Below are positions 17,595 through 27,061 of a stretch of DNA of 64,000 nucleotides, piece by piece. This DNA comes from Alkalimarinus sediminis (GTDB lineage: Bacteria > Pseudomonadota > Gammaproteobacteria > Pseudomonadales > Oleiphilaceae). The notes beneath the pieces were generated by a model. The model was not told the DNA's origin. It saw only the letters and a list, made by a program, of their open reading frames with translations, and searched no databases. Positions within the stretch are counted from its first letter, which is position 1, and every line of letters begins with the position of its first letter. The position numbers were made by a program, and so were the translations under genes. The stretch is from NCBI RefSeq assembly GCF_026427595.1, contig NZ_CP101527.1, positions 567,001 through 631,000 on the forward strand. The letters run 5' to 3'.

Positions 17595-19337
17595 ATGATG
17601 GACGAGTTAAGGTTTAGGGTGATATCTCATCTGGCAGTTCTTTACCCAAAGCAGGCAGAAGAAACACGAGCATTGTTTGCCGATACGCTTATTCATGCAA
17701 TGGGAATCGGAGATGATGTTAAACCGCTAACCCAATATCAAAACCACTGGGATCAGCAAGATGTCTATGTGATCACCTACGGAGACACATTGCTGTCTCC
17801 GGGTGTGAAACCCTTGAGCTGTCTGCACCAGTTTTTAAACAAACATCTTGCAGGCACCATCAATAGTGTACACATATTACCTTTTTTTCCGTATAGCTCT
17901 GATGACGGTTTTTCGGTTATTGATTATATGGAGGTTAACGAAGCCCTGGGTGATTGGCATGATATTGAATCAATCGCCGCTGATTTCAAGCTTATGGCTG
18001 ATTTGGTGATTAACCACTGCTCTGCAGAAAGCCGTTGGTTTAAAAACTACCTGTCAGGCGTAAAGCCTGGTCATAATTATTTTGTCGAAGCCTCTCCCGC
18101 AGATGATCTTTCGGATGTCGTCAGACCTCGTACGTCACCACTACTAAAAAAGGTGGTGACCAATGAGGGAGAAAAACATATTTGGTGCACCTTTAGTCAC
18201 GACCAAGTTGATCTGAACTTTGAAAATCCTGATCTGCTTCTGGAGTTCGTTAAGATAATCAAATGGTACCTTGATAGCGGCATAGCGGTTTTTCGTCTTG
18301 ATGCAGTGGCCTTCATTTGGAAAGTTGTCGGCACTACCAGCCTTAACTTACCGGAAACGCACGAAATTGTGCGTCTACTAAGAACTCTGATCGAAGCGCG
18401 AAAAAGTGATGCGGTGATTATTACTGAAACCAATATTCCTAATCGTGAAAACTTATCGTACTTTGGTAATGCCAACGAAGCGCATGTGGTTTACAACTTC
18501 TCGTTGCCGCCTTTGCTGATTAACGCGTTGGTAACTGGCTGTTCTCATTATTTAAAAAACTGGTTAATGAGTATGCCGCCGGCGCAAATGGGTACCACTT
18601 ATTTCAATTTTATCGCCTCTCATGATGGCATAGGGCTTAGGCCGGCAGAAGGGCTGTTGTCTGATGAAGAGATTCAACAGCTACTAGATACCATGATGGC
18701 ATTTGGTGGAGAGGTCTCTTGGCGTGCGTTGGACAATGGTGAAAACAAACCTTATGAAATCAACATCAGTCTGTTTGATGCATTAAAAGGGACCGTCAAC
18801 GGAGAAGATGAATGGCAGGTCGAACGGTTCGTATGTGCTCATCTTATTATGTTAGCGTTAGAGGGGACTCCTGCGATCTATATTCATAGTCTTCTTGCCA
18901 CGGGTAATGATTATGAACGTATTAAACGAACCGGCCATAATCGTTCAATCAACCGACATCAATGGGATTACGCTGAGCTTGAAAAGCATCTTAACAGTTC
19001 AAGTTCTATACACCATAAGGTGTTTAATCGACTAAAAAGAATGATTGATATCAGGGTCAAACAACCCGCGTTTCATCCCAATGCCATTCAATATACTCTG
19101 CACTTAGGGGATGGCGTGTTTGCGTTTTGGCGCCAGAGCTTGAGGCGCGATCAGAGTATATTCGCTATTAACAACATTACTGATCAACCTCAGGATATTC
19201 CGTTAACCAGCATAAACCTAGTAGGTACAGATGAGTGGGTAGACCTAATAACCGGTACTCGCTATCACGACCTCCATGGTTCATTGCTGTTAGCACCCTA
19301 TCAATCAGTTTGGCTTACCAATAAAAGTGAGTATTAA
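17595..19337 (+). CDS. GH13_18 phosphorylase, probable glucosylglycerate phosphorylase
   Basis: About 580 residues, (beta/alpha)8 glycoside hydrolase 13 of the sucrose-phosphorylase subfamily. Catalytic triad visible: nucleophile Asp in [13 protein letters not shown], acid/base Glu in [13 protein letters not shown] and the third Asp in [12 protein letters not shown]. Known members phosphorolyse sucrose, sucrose-6-phosphate, glucosylglycerol or glucosylglycerate. Neighbouring gpgS and glycerate kinase favour glucosylglycerate + Pi to glucose-1-phosphate + glycerate. I prefer ATG 17595 since AGGTGG (17585-17590) precedes it well; a GTG at 17586 is also in frame. Confidence 0.85.
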   Translation: MMDELRFRVISHLAVLYPKQAEETRALFADTLIHAMGIGDDVKPLTQYQNHWDQQDVYVITYGDTLLSPGVKPLSCLHQFLNKHLAGTINSVHILPFFPYSSDDGFSVIDYMEVNEALGDWHDIESIAADFKLMADLVINHCSAESRWFKNYLSGVKPGHNYFVEASPADDLSDVVRPRTSPLLKKVVTNEGEKHIWCTFSHDQVDLNFENPDLLLEFVKIIKWYLDSGIAVFRLDAVAFIWKVVGTTSLNLPETHEIVRLLRTLIEARKSDAVIITETNIPNRENLSYFGNANEAHVVYNFSLPPLLINALVTGCSHYLKNWLMSMPPAQMGTTYFNFIASHDGIGLRPAEGLLSDEEIQQLLDTMMAFGGEVSWRALDNGENKPYEINISLFDALKGTVNGEDEWQVERFVCAHLIMLALEGTPAIYIHSLLATGNDYERIKRTGHNRSINRHQWDYAELEKHLNSSSSIHHKVFNRLKRMIDIRVKQPAFHPNAIQYTLHLGDGVFAFWRQSLRRDQSIFAINNITDQPQDIPLTSINLVGTDEWVDLITGTRYHDLHGSLLLAPYQSVWLTNKSEY

Positions 19338-19379
19338 GGTAAGTGTTAAGAGCAGAGGGATCTAGCAACTAATGCTTTA

Positions 19380-19895
19380 TTAGCGCTTGGGTGATAATCG
19401 CTTTTTTCTTCTTTCGCGAACTTGCTGAGCTGAATCGGATTGCTTGTCGGAGGTGGCAGGGCTAGAGGGCTTTCGAGTTGAGAGCAGTGCATTGGTAATT
19501 GCCCCCAGTTGTTTATTAACGACCTTTACTGATTTGTACACATCGCTGCTAGTCTGGTCGTGAAGCGCTCTTAACTTCTGATTTCTAATTTTTGTTTTAT
19601 CCGTTGTTGCGAGGTTGTTGATCGCGTTGAATGCGACACCGGATATCGACTGGTGAATATTTTCAACCGCGACGGTACTGCTATTAACGGTTTTTTCTAC
19701 TATCGCCTGCTTGGTTTTCAGTCGTACTTTGCGCGATGATTGATTACGTAAGAAGTTCATAATCTGGATCGTTTTGTTATGACTGATCAAAATCTGACGA
19801 TTGAGGTGTCTCACTTTAATGAGCAATATGATGTTGGCGATTAGCGGAATGATCGCCAACAGGGGGATAAGCGTGCTAACTGTATCTGTATTCAT
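19380..19895 (-). CDS. Small membrane-anchored protein of unknown function
   Basis: 171 residues not recognised. One N-terminal membrane segment (about 7-27, LIPLLAIIPLIANIILLIKV), then a helical, charge-rich cytoplasmic or periplasmic stretch and a very basic C-terminus (RERRKKRLSPKR). No catalytic motif is visible. It is preceded on the same strand by another small protein with the same layout (19947-20330), and lies tail-to-tail with the glucosylglycerate operon. Confidence 0.6.
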   Translation of the reverse strand: MNTDTVSTLIPLLAIIPLIANIILLIKVRHLNRQILISHNKTIQIMNFLRNQSSRKVRLKTKQAIVEKTVNSSTVAVENIHQSISGVAFNAINNLATTDKTKIRNQKLRALHDQTSSDVYKSVKVVNKQLGAITNALLSTRKPSSPATSDKQSDSAQQVRERRKKRLSPKR

Positions 19896-19910
19896 CTGTG
19901 TCGTACTGTT

Positions 19911-19958
19911 TATGACTTTTGTTTAGTATTTATCTATGACTTTTGTTCAGTATTTATC
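19911..19958. repeat. 24-bp direct duplication at the 3' end of an unknown gene
   Basis: 19911-19934 and 19935-19958 are adjacent copies of a 24-base unit beginning TATGACTTTTGTT, with one mismatch. The duplication covers the stop codon of the 127-residue gene, so the terminal codons and stop appear twice. Confidence 0.85.
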
Positions 19959-20330
19959 GATGGTGATGGCTGCATTAACTTGCTTTTCTTTGAGCCCTTC
20001 TTCAATCTCGGCCGCGACTTGCTCGTAGACTTTTTTGATAATCAATTCTGGCGCCAGTTGACTAAGGTATTTAGTTAAGGGCTGTTCTCGTTTAGCGAGT
20101 TCAAGTGGGTCATGTATCTCAATCATCACTCGCATTTTGGGTGTGTAAGGGGCGTTATTTAGCTCTTCAAACGTAATCATTTTTTCAAGTTGGCTTCGAG
20201 CTAACTCCGATTGCGCCAAGGTTTGTTTAGTGAGTTTTACCTGTCTTAACAAATAACAGGGGAGTAGTGTGAGAACGATGATGGCTGATATCAGCAGTAT
20301 TGAATTCATAAAATGGTACATATATATCAA
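19947..20330 (-). CDS. Small membrane-anchored protein of unknown function
   Basis: 127 residues, not recognised. One N-terminal membrane helix (SILLISAIIVLTLLPCYLL) and a helical, coiled-coil-prone remainder (TKQTLAQSELARSQLEKMI, then VAAEIEEGLKEKQVN). Three in-frame ATG codons (20330, 20321, 20309) could start it; none has a clear ribosome binding site, and 20309 puts the helix right at the N-terminus. It is followed by the 171-residue protein of similar layout, 51 bases on; the pair may be an operon. Confidence 0.55.
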   Translation of the reverse strand: MIYMYHFMNSILLISAIIVLTLLPCYLLRQVKLTKQTLAQSELARSQLEKMITFEELNNAPYTPKMRVMIEIHDPLELAKREQPLTKYLSQLAPELIIKKVYEQVAAEIEEGLKEKQVNAAITIDKY

Positions 20331-20555
20331 AAATAAGATTGGTTAATTGAACCGTGAAGAGAGTGCTTTGGCAAGTGAAACTTTAATGGAGTTAGGGCAA
20401 GGTCACATAGTCAGCGGCGGATTCACCTCTGGTATGAGAGGCATAGAATGGTCTAAGCTTGATTAAAAGTGAAATTCGGGACTATTAGGGCGTGTATGCT
20501 GCACGAAACGAAGACCTGGGTAAGCTTGATTGATGTTAACGGTCAGGAGATGAAT

Positions 20556-21614
20556 ATGAACCACTGGGTTCACCAGGCAATACAAAAGATTAATGCAGAC
20601 TTTAAACGGTCCGCGGATACCCATTTAATAAAACTTGAGCTACCTGCTTGTGACGACATTGATCTTTATCTCAAAGATGAATCTACTCACCCAACTGGTA
20701 GCTTGAAGCATCGTCTTGCTCGTTCACTGTTTTTATATGGTTTATGTAATGGTTGGATAAAACAGGGTACAACGGTTATAGAGTCCTCCTCGGGTAGCAC
20801 TGCTGTATCAGAGGCTTATTTTGCGCGCCTATTGGGTTTGCCGTTTATTGCTGTGATTCCAAAAGGCACGTCAAAAGAGAAGATTGGCCAAATAGAATTT
20901 TATGGTGGCACCTGTCACTTGGTAGATCCACCGCTTATTTATGATGAGTCAAGACGTTTGGCAGCAGAGCTAAACGGCCACTATATGGACCAGTTTACCT
21001 ATGCAGAGCGAGCAACTGACTGGAGAGGAAATAATAATATTGCTGAGTCAATATACTCCCAAATGGCGTTAGAACGGTTTAATACGCCACTCTGGGTCAT
21101 TATGAGCGCTGGTACAGGGGGAACATCAGCTACGATTGGTCGTTATATTCGATACGAGTGCAAGCCGACCCAACTCTGTTTAGCTGACTGTGAGCGCTCT
21201 GTATTTTATGACTACTATATGACTGGTGACTGTTCAATTAAGCTTGGACAATCCTCTCGAATTGAAGGTATTGGTAGACCGCGCGTTGAGCCTTCATTTA
21301 TCCCATCATTGATTGATGACGCAGTCAGCGTTAGCGACAGTGATTCAATTGCCACAATGAGATTTGCTGAAGCCTTGCTCAATAAAAAGTGCGGGGGCTC
21401 TACGGGTACTAACTTATATGTTGCGTTTCAAAAAATATCCGAGATGAGAGAAAAAGGTCAAAAGGGCAGTGTGGTGACCTTGATTTGTGACTCTGGCGAG
21501 CGATATTTGGATACTTATTACAATGATCAGTGGTTGATAGAGCAGGGTCTTGATATCTCATCTTGTACGGAATCGCTCCAATCATTTTACGAAACTGGAG
21601 TTTTGAAGCCATGA
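20556..21614 (+). CDS. PLP-dependent cysteine synthase-fold enzyme, Cds1-like (L-cysteine desulfhydrase type)
   Basis: Fold-type II PLP enzyme of about 352 residues. The PLP lysine is in [11 protein letters not shown], the phosphate-binding loop in [19 protein letters not shown] and another glycine loop in [17 protein letters not shown]. The opening [21 protein letters not shown] is typical of the Cds1 group (cysteine desulfhydrase in actinobacteria), distinct from CysK/CysM. The frame opens earlier, at GTG 20469, but AGGAG (20545-20549) is spaced 6 bases from ATG 20556, which I choose. A small membrane protein follows in 56 bases. Substrate remains an inference. Confidence 0.82.
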   Translation: MNHWVHQAIQKINADFKRSADTHLIKLELPACDDIDLYLKDESTHPTGSLKHRLARSLFLYGLCNGWIKQGTTVIESSSGSTAVSEAYFARLLGLPFIAVIPKGTSKEKIGQIEFYGGTCHLVDPPLIYDESRRLAAELNGHYMDQFTYAERATDWRGNNNIAESIYSQMALERFNTPLWVIMSAGTGGTSATIGRYIRYECKPTQLCLADCERSVFYDYYMTGDCSIKLGQSSRIEGIGRPRVEPSFIPSLIDDAVSVSDSDSIATMRFAEALLNKKCGGSTGTNLYVAFQKISEMREKGQKGSVVTLICDSGERYLDTYYNDQWLIEQGLDISSCTESLQSFYETGVLKP

Positions 21615-21670
21615 TAGTGCTAATTAAACCCGCATTTATAGATCAGATAAAATCGATAGGTAGGCCTTAA

Positions 21671-21964
21671 ATGCAGTTTTCTAGCGTTAATGAAGCAATC
21701 AGAGTATTGCGTATCGGTACCAAAAATGAACGGTGGTTTGAAGCTGCTTCCTTTCTGATTGATAGAGCCTCACCTGAAGTGAAGCTAATGCTTGAGGTTG
21801 GGCGTGAGTTAGAGAAAAAAGAGAGGGCGGATGGTGAAAAACGTTCATCAACGTTTCCTGTTAAACAGTGGGTGATCGTTTTATTAGGAATAACGGTTAT
21901 CGCGGGTAGTGCGGGTTATATAGGTTGGTTGATAACCCGAAGTGTTGGCTTAAGTTGTGGGTAG
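21671..21964 (+). CDS. Small protein with C-terminal membrane helix, unknown
   Basis: 97 residues not recognised. A soluble helical N-terminal part (SSVNEAIRVLRIGTKNERWF), a charged hinge (ELEKKERADGEKR) and one C-terminal hydrophobic helix (WVIVLLGITVIAGSAGYIGWL), so probably tail-anchored in the inner membrane. It lies 56 bases downstream of the Cds1-like gene on the same strand and may be co-expressed. Confidence 0.5.
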   Translation: MQFSSVNEAIRVLRIGTKNERWFEAASFLIDRASPEVKLMLEVGRELEKKERADGEKRSSTFPVKQWVIVLLGITVIAGSAGYIGWLITRSVGLSCG

Positions 21965-21977
21965 TTGTAGACAATGA

Positions 21978-22092
21978 TCGCGGCTAAGAGCAGCTCCTAC
22001 CGTTGATGGTTGAGTATCAATTGTAGGAGCTGCGATGGTTGTAGGAGCTGAGATGATTGTAGGAGCTGAGATGATTGTAGGAGCTGCGATGG
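21978..22092. repeat. GTAG-type REP element plus four 18-bp half-element copies
   Basis: 21978-22000 is a REP palindrome in reverse orientation: its complement begins GTAGGAGCTGCTCTTAGCCG. From 22021 there are four adjacent 18-base units starting TTGTAGGAGCTG (22021-22038, 22039-22056, 22057-22074, 22075-22092), the outer two identical and the inner two identical. Each unit carries only the GTAG head and not the whole palindrome. The array ends 8 bases before the yejK stop codon. Confidence 0.85.
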
Positions 22093-22099
22093 TGCGAAA

Positions 22100-23116
22100 T
22101 TAATCGCCTTCTTTGTCAATAAACTTCGCCAACTGCGCTTTAAGGCTTTTCGGTATTTCGGTAATAGTCAGCGTATCGTTCGATGGGTTGTAGTGAACCG
22201 ATGACTGTATTAAGTCGGATGAAAATGACAGACTCATGCCATTACCTTTACCTGCAAATCTAACTAAGTGCTTTAGCTTGCGGTTATCAGGTCTAAATTC
22301 AGTTTCGCTATTGATCGCTTTCTCTTCTCGAGCAAAGCTTGCGAAACGTTGAGGTTCGTTCTCATCAAGATAAGTTGAAAGCTGTTCAATTTGCACCGGT
22401 TCGCCAATCTGCTGTTGCTCAACGCAAAAATCATAGGCTTTTTTTCGGTACTGGGTGGCGTCTTTGCTATCAACTTTGTTGGTGTACTTCTCAAGTGTTT
22501 CGAGCAGTGTCTCGGTCTCTTTCTCGGTATCAATGCTGTTTTGATAGCCTAACGTTTTTGAAAATATCTCACCGGTTTTAGCTGCGCTTCGGCTTATTGC
22601 AAGCACGAAGTAGTCTTCAGTTGGTGTGTCACTTTTCCAGTCAGACAGCTCAATGCGAGCGGCCATATCTAGTTTGGAGGTGTTCAGGTAATCAACAGTT
22701 TCGAGCTCCAAAGAGCCACTCAGCTCCATCCCTGATGCAGTTTCAAGAAACAACAGATAAAACACATCCCCATCGGCGCGGCTATCTAATACAAACATCA
22801 GATAGCCATCAAGGGTAATGGATTGCTCATCAAGGTGTTGTTTAAATGTCTCGGTAACCTTTTGAGAAAAACTCAAAAAACTCATCTTTTCGTCAAGGGC
22901 TTCAGTTAACCAGCTTGAGAAAGGGGATTCGCCTATATCATCACTAAACCGCCCATACTTCTTACCCGGTTTACCGTTAAAGAGCTTCTTCTCCTGGGTT
23001 AGCAAAGACTCATAGTCAGCGGTAACTGTGAGTAACTCGTCACGAAGTTTTAGCTCCGCGGGCTGATCATCTTGCCAGCGGGTAATACGGTGAATAACGA
23101 GAGACTTAATGGCCAT
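22100..23116 (-). CDS. yejK: Nucleoid-associated protein YejK/NdpA
   Basis: 338 residues, matching the 37-kDa nucleoid-associated protein family. The start IKSLVIHRITR and the block FLEFVE-like (here YLLFLETASGMELSGSLELE) plus YLMFVLDSRADGDVFYLLF are characteristic. Binds DNA and is found in the nucleoid; precise role is unclear. Monocistronic in this context, with a GTAG-type repeat array at its 3' end. Confidence 0.88.
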   Translation of the reverse strand: MAIKSLVIHRITRWQDDQPAELKLRDELLTVTADYESLLTQEKKLFNGKPGKKYGRFSDDIGESPFSSWLTEALDEKMSFLSFSQKVTETFKQHLDEQSITLDGYLMFVLDSRADGDVFYLLFLETASGMELSGSLELETVDYLNTSKLDMAARIELSDWKSDTPTEDYFVLAISRSAAKTGEIFSKTLGYQNSIDTEKETETLLETLEKYTNKVDSKDATQYRKKAYDFCVEQQQIGEPVQIEQLSTYLDENEPQRFASFAREEKAINSETEFRPDNRKLKHLVRFAGKGNGMSLSFSSDLIQSSVHYNPSNDTLTITEIPKSLKAQLAKFIDKEGD

Positions 23117-23272
23117 AATCTAGGTACCCGAATACAGTGAAGAGGGGCAATATTGTAACTCAGGGAAGGGCATTTTGGGGAGATAAAAGTGATAAGTAAA
23201 AACGAATCAAGGGTCGCATTTACAGATATTTAATATAGTGTGAGCTTGCGCACCTAGAATTGCCAGTATGTT

Positions 23273-23313
23273 GCTTGACGTTAAAAACTATGGAGAAATT
23301 TTTAACGTCAAGC
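23273..23313. repeat. 15-bp perfect inverted repeat downstream of cysN
   Basis: Arms GCTTGACGTTAAAAA (23273-23287) and TTTTTAACGTCAAGC (23299-23313), loop of 11 bases. It lies 28 bases beyond the cysN stop, in the right place for a cysN terminator, but no T-run follows the stem on the minus strand; the run is inside the stem. It could equally be a dyad bound by a protein upstream of yejK. Confidence 0.6.
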
Positions 23314-23340
23314 GGATGCACAAGCGCATATATGATGCGG

Positions 23341-24990
23341 TTAGCTAAGCTTTTGAATCAACGTATTGATATCATTTGCTAAATCGCTATCGCTTTCGGC
23401 AGTTAACACAATATCAGCTTGTGCAGTGTCTGACTTAATAACGGTCACGGCAATTAAGCCTGACTGCGTCAGAACTTGAGCAATTCTATTACGTTCTTGG
23501 TCATCTGCTGTATTTGTCTCAGAAAGAACAATGGCAGATTTACCCATATCAAATAACTTACGCTCAATATCAAGTGCGAGCTGCTCAGCTGCTGCCCCTG
23601 TACAAGCAACGTGCAATGGCTGTTGGTTGAAGCGAATTGCACGCTCTTCAGCTGTTACCGGTGCCCACTCGTCAAGATCGCCCTCGTCGCACGCCTTTTC
23701 AATCATGCCTGCGCCGATGGTGACGTTGGTGAGTCGGTCGATAATGATGAATGCACCGGTTGTGCGGTTCTTCTTGTAAGGGTCAAATGCGATAGGCTGA
23801 TTCAAGTGGAAACGGCATAGCGCAATACTGTTCAGATCGAGTTGTTCACCTTGATCTTTTTCAAACGTATTTACGTTAATCAAATGATGAATCTTCTGAA
23901 CAGAGCCTGAAACTGCACTGGTAGCAAGCTTAATATCATATAGCTTACCTGGTTTCAGCGCGTCTTCTGCCATCCAAACGACGTGGGCGTCAAATGAAGC
24001 GCCTACCTCTGGCATGTCGCCAGCTTTGACAATCATATTGCCGCGGCTGATATCGATTTCATCTTTGAGGGTTAATGTAACGGCTTGGTCTGCAAAGGCT
24101 TCATCAAGATTACCGTCAAACGTAACGATCTCCTTAACCGTGCTCACTTGGCGAGACGGTAGAGCCATAATTTCATCGCCTGGGTGAATCTTGCCTGATG
24201 CTACCGTTCCACAGAACCCCCTGAAATCGAGGTTAGGGCGGTTAACATACTGTACAGGGAAGCGGAAGTTTTCAAGGTTTCGGTCAGCCGCGATCTCAAC
24301 ACTTTCGAGCAGTTCCATTAAGGTCTGACCTTTAAACCATGGCATGTTTTCGCTACGGTCTACGACGTTATCACCCTTTAATGCTGAAATAGGTGTAAAG
24401 TAGATATCCTCAATGTCTAGCTGTGAAGAAAGCTCAAGGTACTGCTCTTTGATTTCGTTATAGCGCTGCTCACTGAAGTCGACAATATCCATTTTGTTGA
24501 TTGCAACAACAATGTGCTTGATACCTAGCAGTGATGCAATAAACGAGTGGCGACGAGTTTGAGTCAATACACCATGGCGCGCATCTATCAAAATGATGGC
24601 CATATTGGCTGTAGACGCACCGGTTGCCATGTTGCGAGTGTATTGCTCATGCCCAGGGGTGTCAGCAATAATAAACTTGCGCTTTGTGGTAGAGAAAAAA
24701 CGGTAAGCGACATCAATTGTAATGCCTTGCTCACGCTCTGCCTGCAAGCCGTCAACAAGAAGGGCTAGGTCAACCTCTTCGCCTGTTGTGCCAGATTTAA
24801 CACTATCAGCTTTGATAGATTCCAATTGATCTTCGTAGATCATCTTGGAGTCATGCAATAACCGTCCGATTAGGGTACTTTTACCATCATCAACGCTGCC
24901 GCAAGTGAGCAGTCTTAATAATTCTTTGTGTTCGTGCTGCTTAAGATATTCGTTAATATCCTGAGCAATTAGATCCGACTGATTTGACAT
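23341..24990 (-). CDS. cysN: Sulfate adenylyltransferase subunit 1 (GTPase) CysN
   Basis: 549 residues. EF-Tu-like GTPase: Walker [10 protein letters not shown] (31-39), switch [14 protein letters not shown] and NKMD in [11 protein letters not shown]; beta-barrel domains follow. The protein continues about 100 residues beyond a plain CysN but lacks a CysC kinase: the tail ([18 protein letters not shown], then AIVLSETNT) looks like a degenerate or shortened APS-kinase-like extension without P-loop. It couples GTP hydrolysis to APS formation by CysD. It follows cysD by 106 bases that hold a long hairpin. Confidence 0.93.
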   Translation of the reverse strand: MSNQSDLIAQDINEYLKQHEHKELLRLLTCGSVDDGKSTLIGRLLHDSKMIYEDQLESIKADSVKSGTTGEEVDLALLVDGLQAEREQGITIDVAYRFFSTTKRKFIIADTPGHEQYTRNMATGASTANMAIILIDARHGVLTQTRRHSFIASLLGIKHIVVAINKMDIVDFSEQRYNEIKEQYLELSSQLDIEDIYFTPISALKGDNVVDRSENMPWFKGQTLMELLESVEIAADRNLENFRFPVQYVNRPNLDFRGFCGTVASGKIHPGDEIMALPSRQVSTVKEIVTFDGNLDEAFADQAVTLTLKDEIDISRGNMIVKAGDMPEVGASFDAHVVWMAEDALKPGKLYDIKLATSAVSGSVQKIHHLINVNTFEKDQGEQLDLNSIALCRFHLNQPIAFDPYKKNRTTGAFIIIDRLTNVTIGAGMIEKACDEGDLDEWAPVTAEERAIRFNQQPLHVACTGAAAEQLALDIERKLFDMGKSAIVLSETNTADDQERNRIAQVLTQSGLIAVTVIKSDTAQADIVLTAESDSDLANDINTLIQKLS

Positions 24991-25029
24991 GTCTGTATCT
25001 CTTTAATTCTCAATATCTGAAAGTATTGG

Positions 25030-25103
25030 TTTTTAAATGAGCCTTGTCCCAGCGTTGATGCCTAAGCCTAAACGCTGCCACAAATGTAGGGCTCGTTTAA
25101 AAA
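25030..25103 (-). repeat. Long nested hairpin between cysD and cysN
   Basis: Outer arms TTTTTAAATGAGCC (25030-25043) and GGCTCGTTTAAAAA (25090-25103) pair over 14 positions with one mismatch (T/G, so still pairable as GU in one RNA strand). Inside, CAGCGTT (25050-25056) and AACGCTG (25071-25077) make a second 7-bp stem. The outer arm overlaps the last codons and stop of cysD. Confidence 0.65.
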
Positions 25104-26005
25104 TACCCCTCACGCTTTTTCTGTTCCATTGACCCTGCTTGGTCACTATCAATCAGGCGACCTTGTCTTTCTGAGGTTGTGGCCAGTAGCATCTCCTGAA
25201 TAATCTCAGGAAGTGTTGTTGCTTCAGAATCGACAGCGCCTGTTAGCGGATAACAACCTAAGGTTCTGAAACGTACAGATCTCATTTCAGGAGTTTCACC
25301 TGGCTCCAGCGGCATACGCTCATCATCAACCATAATGGTGATGCCGTCTCGCTCAACTACCGGGCGCTTCTTGGATAGGTATAGCGGTACGATATCGATG
25401 TTTTCAAGATGGATGTACTGCCAGATATCTAGCTCGGTCCAGTTGGACAGCGGGAATACACGAATACTTTCGCCTTTATCTTTTTTACCGTTGTATAGGC
25501 TCCAAAGCTCAGGACGTTGGTTTTTAGGGTCCCAACCGTGGTTCTTATCACGGAAAGAGTAGACACGTTCTTTAGCACGAGATTTCTCTTCATCGCGACG
25601 GGCACCACCAAACGCTGCATCAAATTGATATTTATTTAATGCCTGCTTTAATGATTGGGTCTTCATGATATCGGTGTGTTTTGCACTGCCGTGACTAAAA
25701 GGTCCGATACCTTGATCGACGCCTTCTTGGTTAATGTGCACTAGCAGATCAAGACCGTACTTCTTAGCTTGTTCATCTCTGAACTCGATCATCTCCTTGA
25801 ACTTCCATGTGGTATCAACGTGTAGCAATGGAAATGGAGGCTTACCTGGGAAAAACGCTTTTCGTGCCAAGTGAAGCATTACGGTAGAGTCTTTACCAAT
25901 AGAGTAAAGCATCACGGGACGATCAAATTCTGCCGCAACTTCCCGGATAATTTGGATACTCTCCGCTTCAAGCTGCTTCAGATGAGTCAGATTGTAATCG
26001 GTCAT
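25097..26005 (-). CDS. cysD: Sulfate adenylyltransferase subunit 2 CysD
   Basis: 302 residues, PAPS-reductase-like ATP pyrophosphatase fold. The SGxDS-like P-loop appears as [16 protein letters not shown] near residues 32-47, with [16 protein letters not shown] in the middle and [16 protein letters not shown] near the end, all CysD hallmarks. With CysN it makes APS from ATP and sulfate, the first step of assimilatory sulfate reduction. First gene of cysDN. The 250 bases upstream probably hold the promoter, but I cannot point to a CysB site. Confidence 0.96.
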   Translation of the reverse strand: MTDYNLTHLKQLEAESIQIIREVAAEFDRPVMLYSIGKDSTVMLHLARKAFFPGKPPFPLLHVDTTWKFKEMIEFRDEQAKKYGLDLLVHINQEGVDQGIGPFSHGSAKHTDIMKTQSLKQALNKYQFDAAFGGARRDEEKSRAKERVYSFRDKNHGWDPKNQRPELWSLYNGKKDKGESIRVFPLSNWTELDIWQYIHLENIDIVPLYLSKKRPVVERDGITIMVDDERMPLEPGETPEMRSVRFRTLGCYPLTGAVDSEATTLPEIIQEMLLATTSERQGRLIDSDQAGSMEQKKREGYF

Positions 26006-26256
26006 GTTTTAAAACCTGCTTTAGATTGACGTCGGATCATCATGAAAATGATAAAAACCGCGTGTTGTAAAACTGTCAATACTACGTTTACTAATTGATT
26101 TTACTAGTTAATATATTGCTCTAGTAAGTCCAAAAAGTATGTGTGTATTTTGAAAGCAGGGATTATATCAAATAATAGGTGATTATAAGAAGTTGATCTT
26201 CTAGATATAAAAGAAATAACGATATAGCCTCAAGGTACTAAACGAATCGTTATAAG

Positions 26257-26655
26257 CTACCCAGCCTGTTGCTGGGCATCAATATACTGTTCGATATAAC
26301 TATAGCCATTGTTTTCAACTGAATCGAACTCTAGTCCAACCTGAAACGAGTCCCGTGATAAGCGGCGAGTGTAGACGATATTACAGAGGGCCTTAATCAT
26401 AACCGTTTGAGTCGCTACCACGGGTACGGTAAATTGAACTGTTAATTGAACTGGTTTTCTGGGGATGATAGCAGTGGTATTAGGCATCATGGCATTGAGT
26501 GCCGCATTATCACAGGCGAACATCATTCCTGCACGGGAGAGGTTGGCGATATTTACCGTCACTAATGTCTCGTCGTTTTTTAGAACATTCGCTTCTAGTT
26601 GCGCTCTAATACGAGTGTAGTGTCGTAGATTTTTTTTCGTACTACCGGTATCCAT
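26257..26655 (-). CDS. PilZ-domain protein
   Basis: 132 residues, almost only a PilZ domain. The c-di-GMP-binding signature is present: RHYTRIRAQLEANV (RxxxR form) near residues 11-24 and NLSRAGMMFAC (NxSxxG form) near 43-53. Stand-alone PilZ proteins act as c-di-GMP receptors. The 7TM cyclase and the GGDEF/EAL protein elsewhere in this window show that c-di-GMP is in use. The last codons and stop form a 6-bp stem (CCCAGC/GCTGGG) that could help termination. Confidence 0.85.
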   Translation of the reverse strand: MDTGSTKKNLRHYTRIRAQLEANVLKNDETLVTVNIANLSRAGMMFACDNAALNAMMPNTTAIIPRKPVQLTVQFTVPVVATQTVMIKALCNIVYTRRLSRDSFQVGLEFDSVENNGYSYIEQYIDAQQQAG

Positions 26656-27061
26656 ATAACTTTGTCGCCACTTTAAACATTTTGCTATGAGTTCGTTGAG
26701 GGTTAACCTAGCAGAGCGACCTCCGATATCACTTGACTAAACACATTTATCGAGCTGATTTAATCAATTTTCTGTGTAGATTTACCTAGTTGTATGAATT
26801 TTAAGCGTTTGTACGAGTATTGGCAATTAATTGGCTGTTCCAGTTTGAAACAGAATGTATCGATGTGAACCAGTCGTAGGAAAGGGTATTAGAAGGCTCT
26901 GTTGAGTCTTGTTGTCGTTTTGCTCAATACGCCTAGGTTTAATCTAAAACGCCTTGGGTTTAGAGGCGCGTTGGGTGGCCCAAACTAACACACCCAAGAC
27001 CCTTCCTCCCACAGACCTATAACGCTAGTAACAATAGAGTGTATGGTTTAGGAGGTGTAAA
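26656..27061. other. Gene-free interval upstream of the oxygenase gene
   Basis: About 400 bases between the divergent PilZ and oxygenase genes. I see no open frame of note, no tRNA and no clear long inverted repeat. It ends with a strong ribosome binding site (TTAGGAGGTG) 6 bases before the oxygenase ATG. Confidence 0.6.

Noticed and set aside
23341-24990. CysNC bifunctional enzyme
   Set aside because: The C-terminal extension has no APS-kinase P-loop, so a CysC activity is not supported.
26006-26256. Possible CysB site upstream of cysD
   Set aside because: CysB boxes are poorly defined and I could not identify one with confidence.
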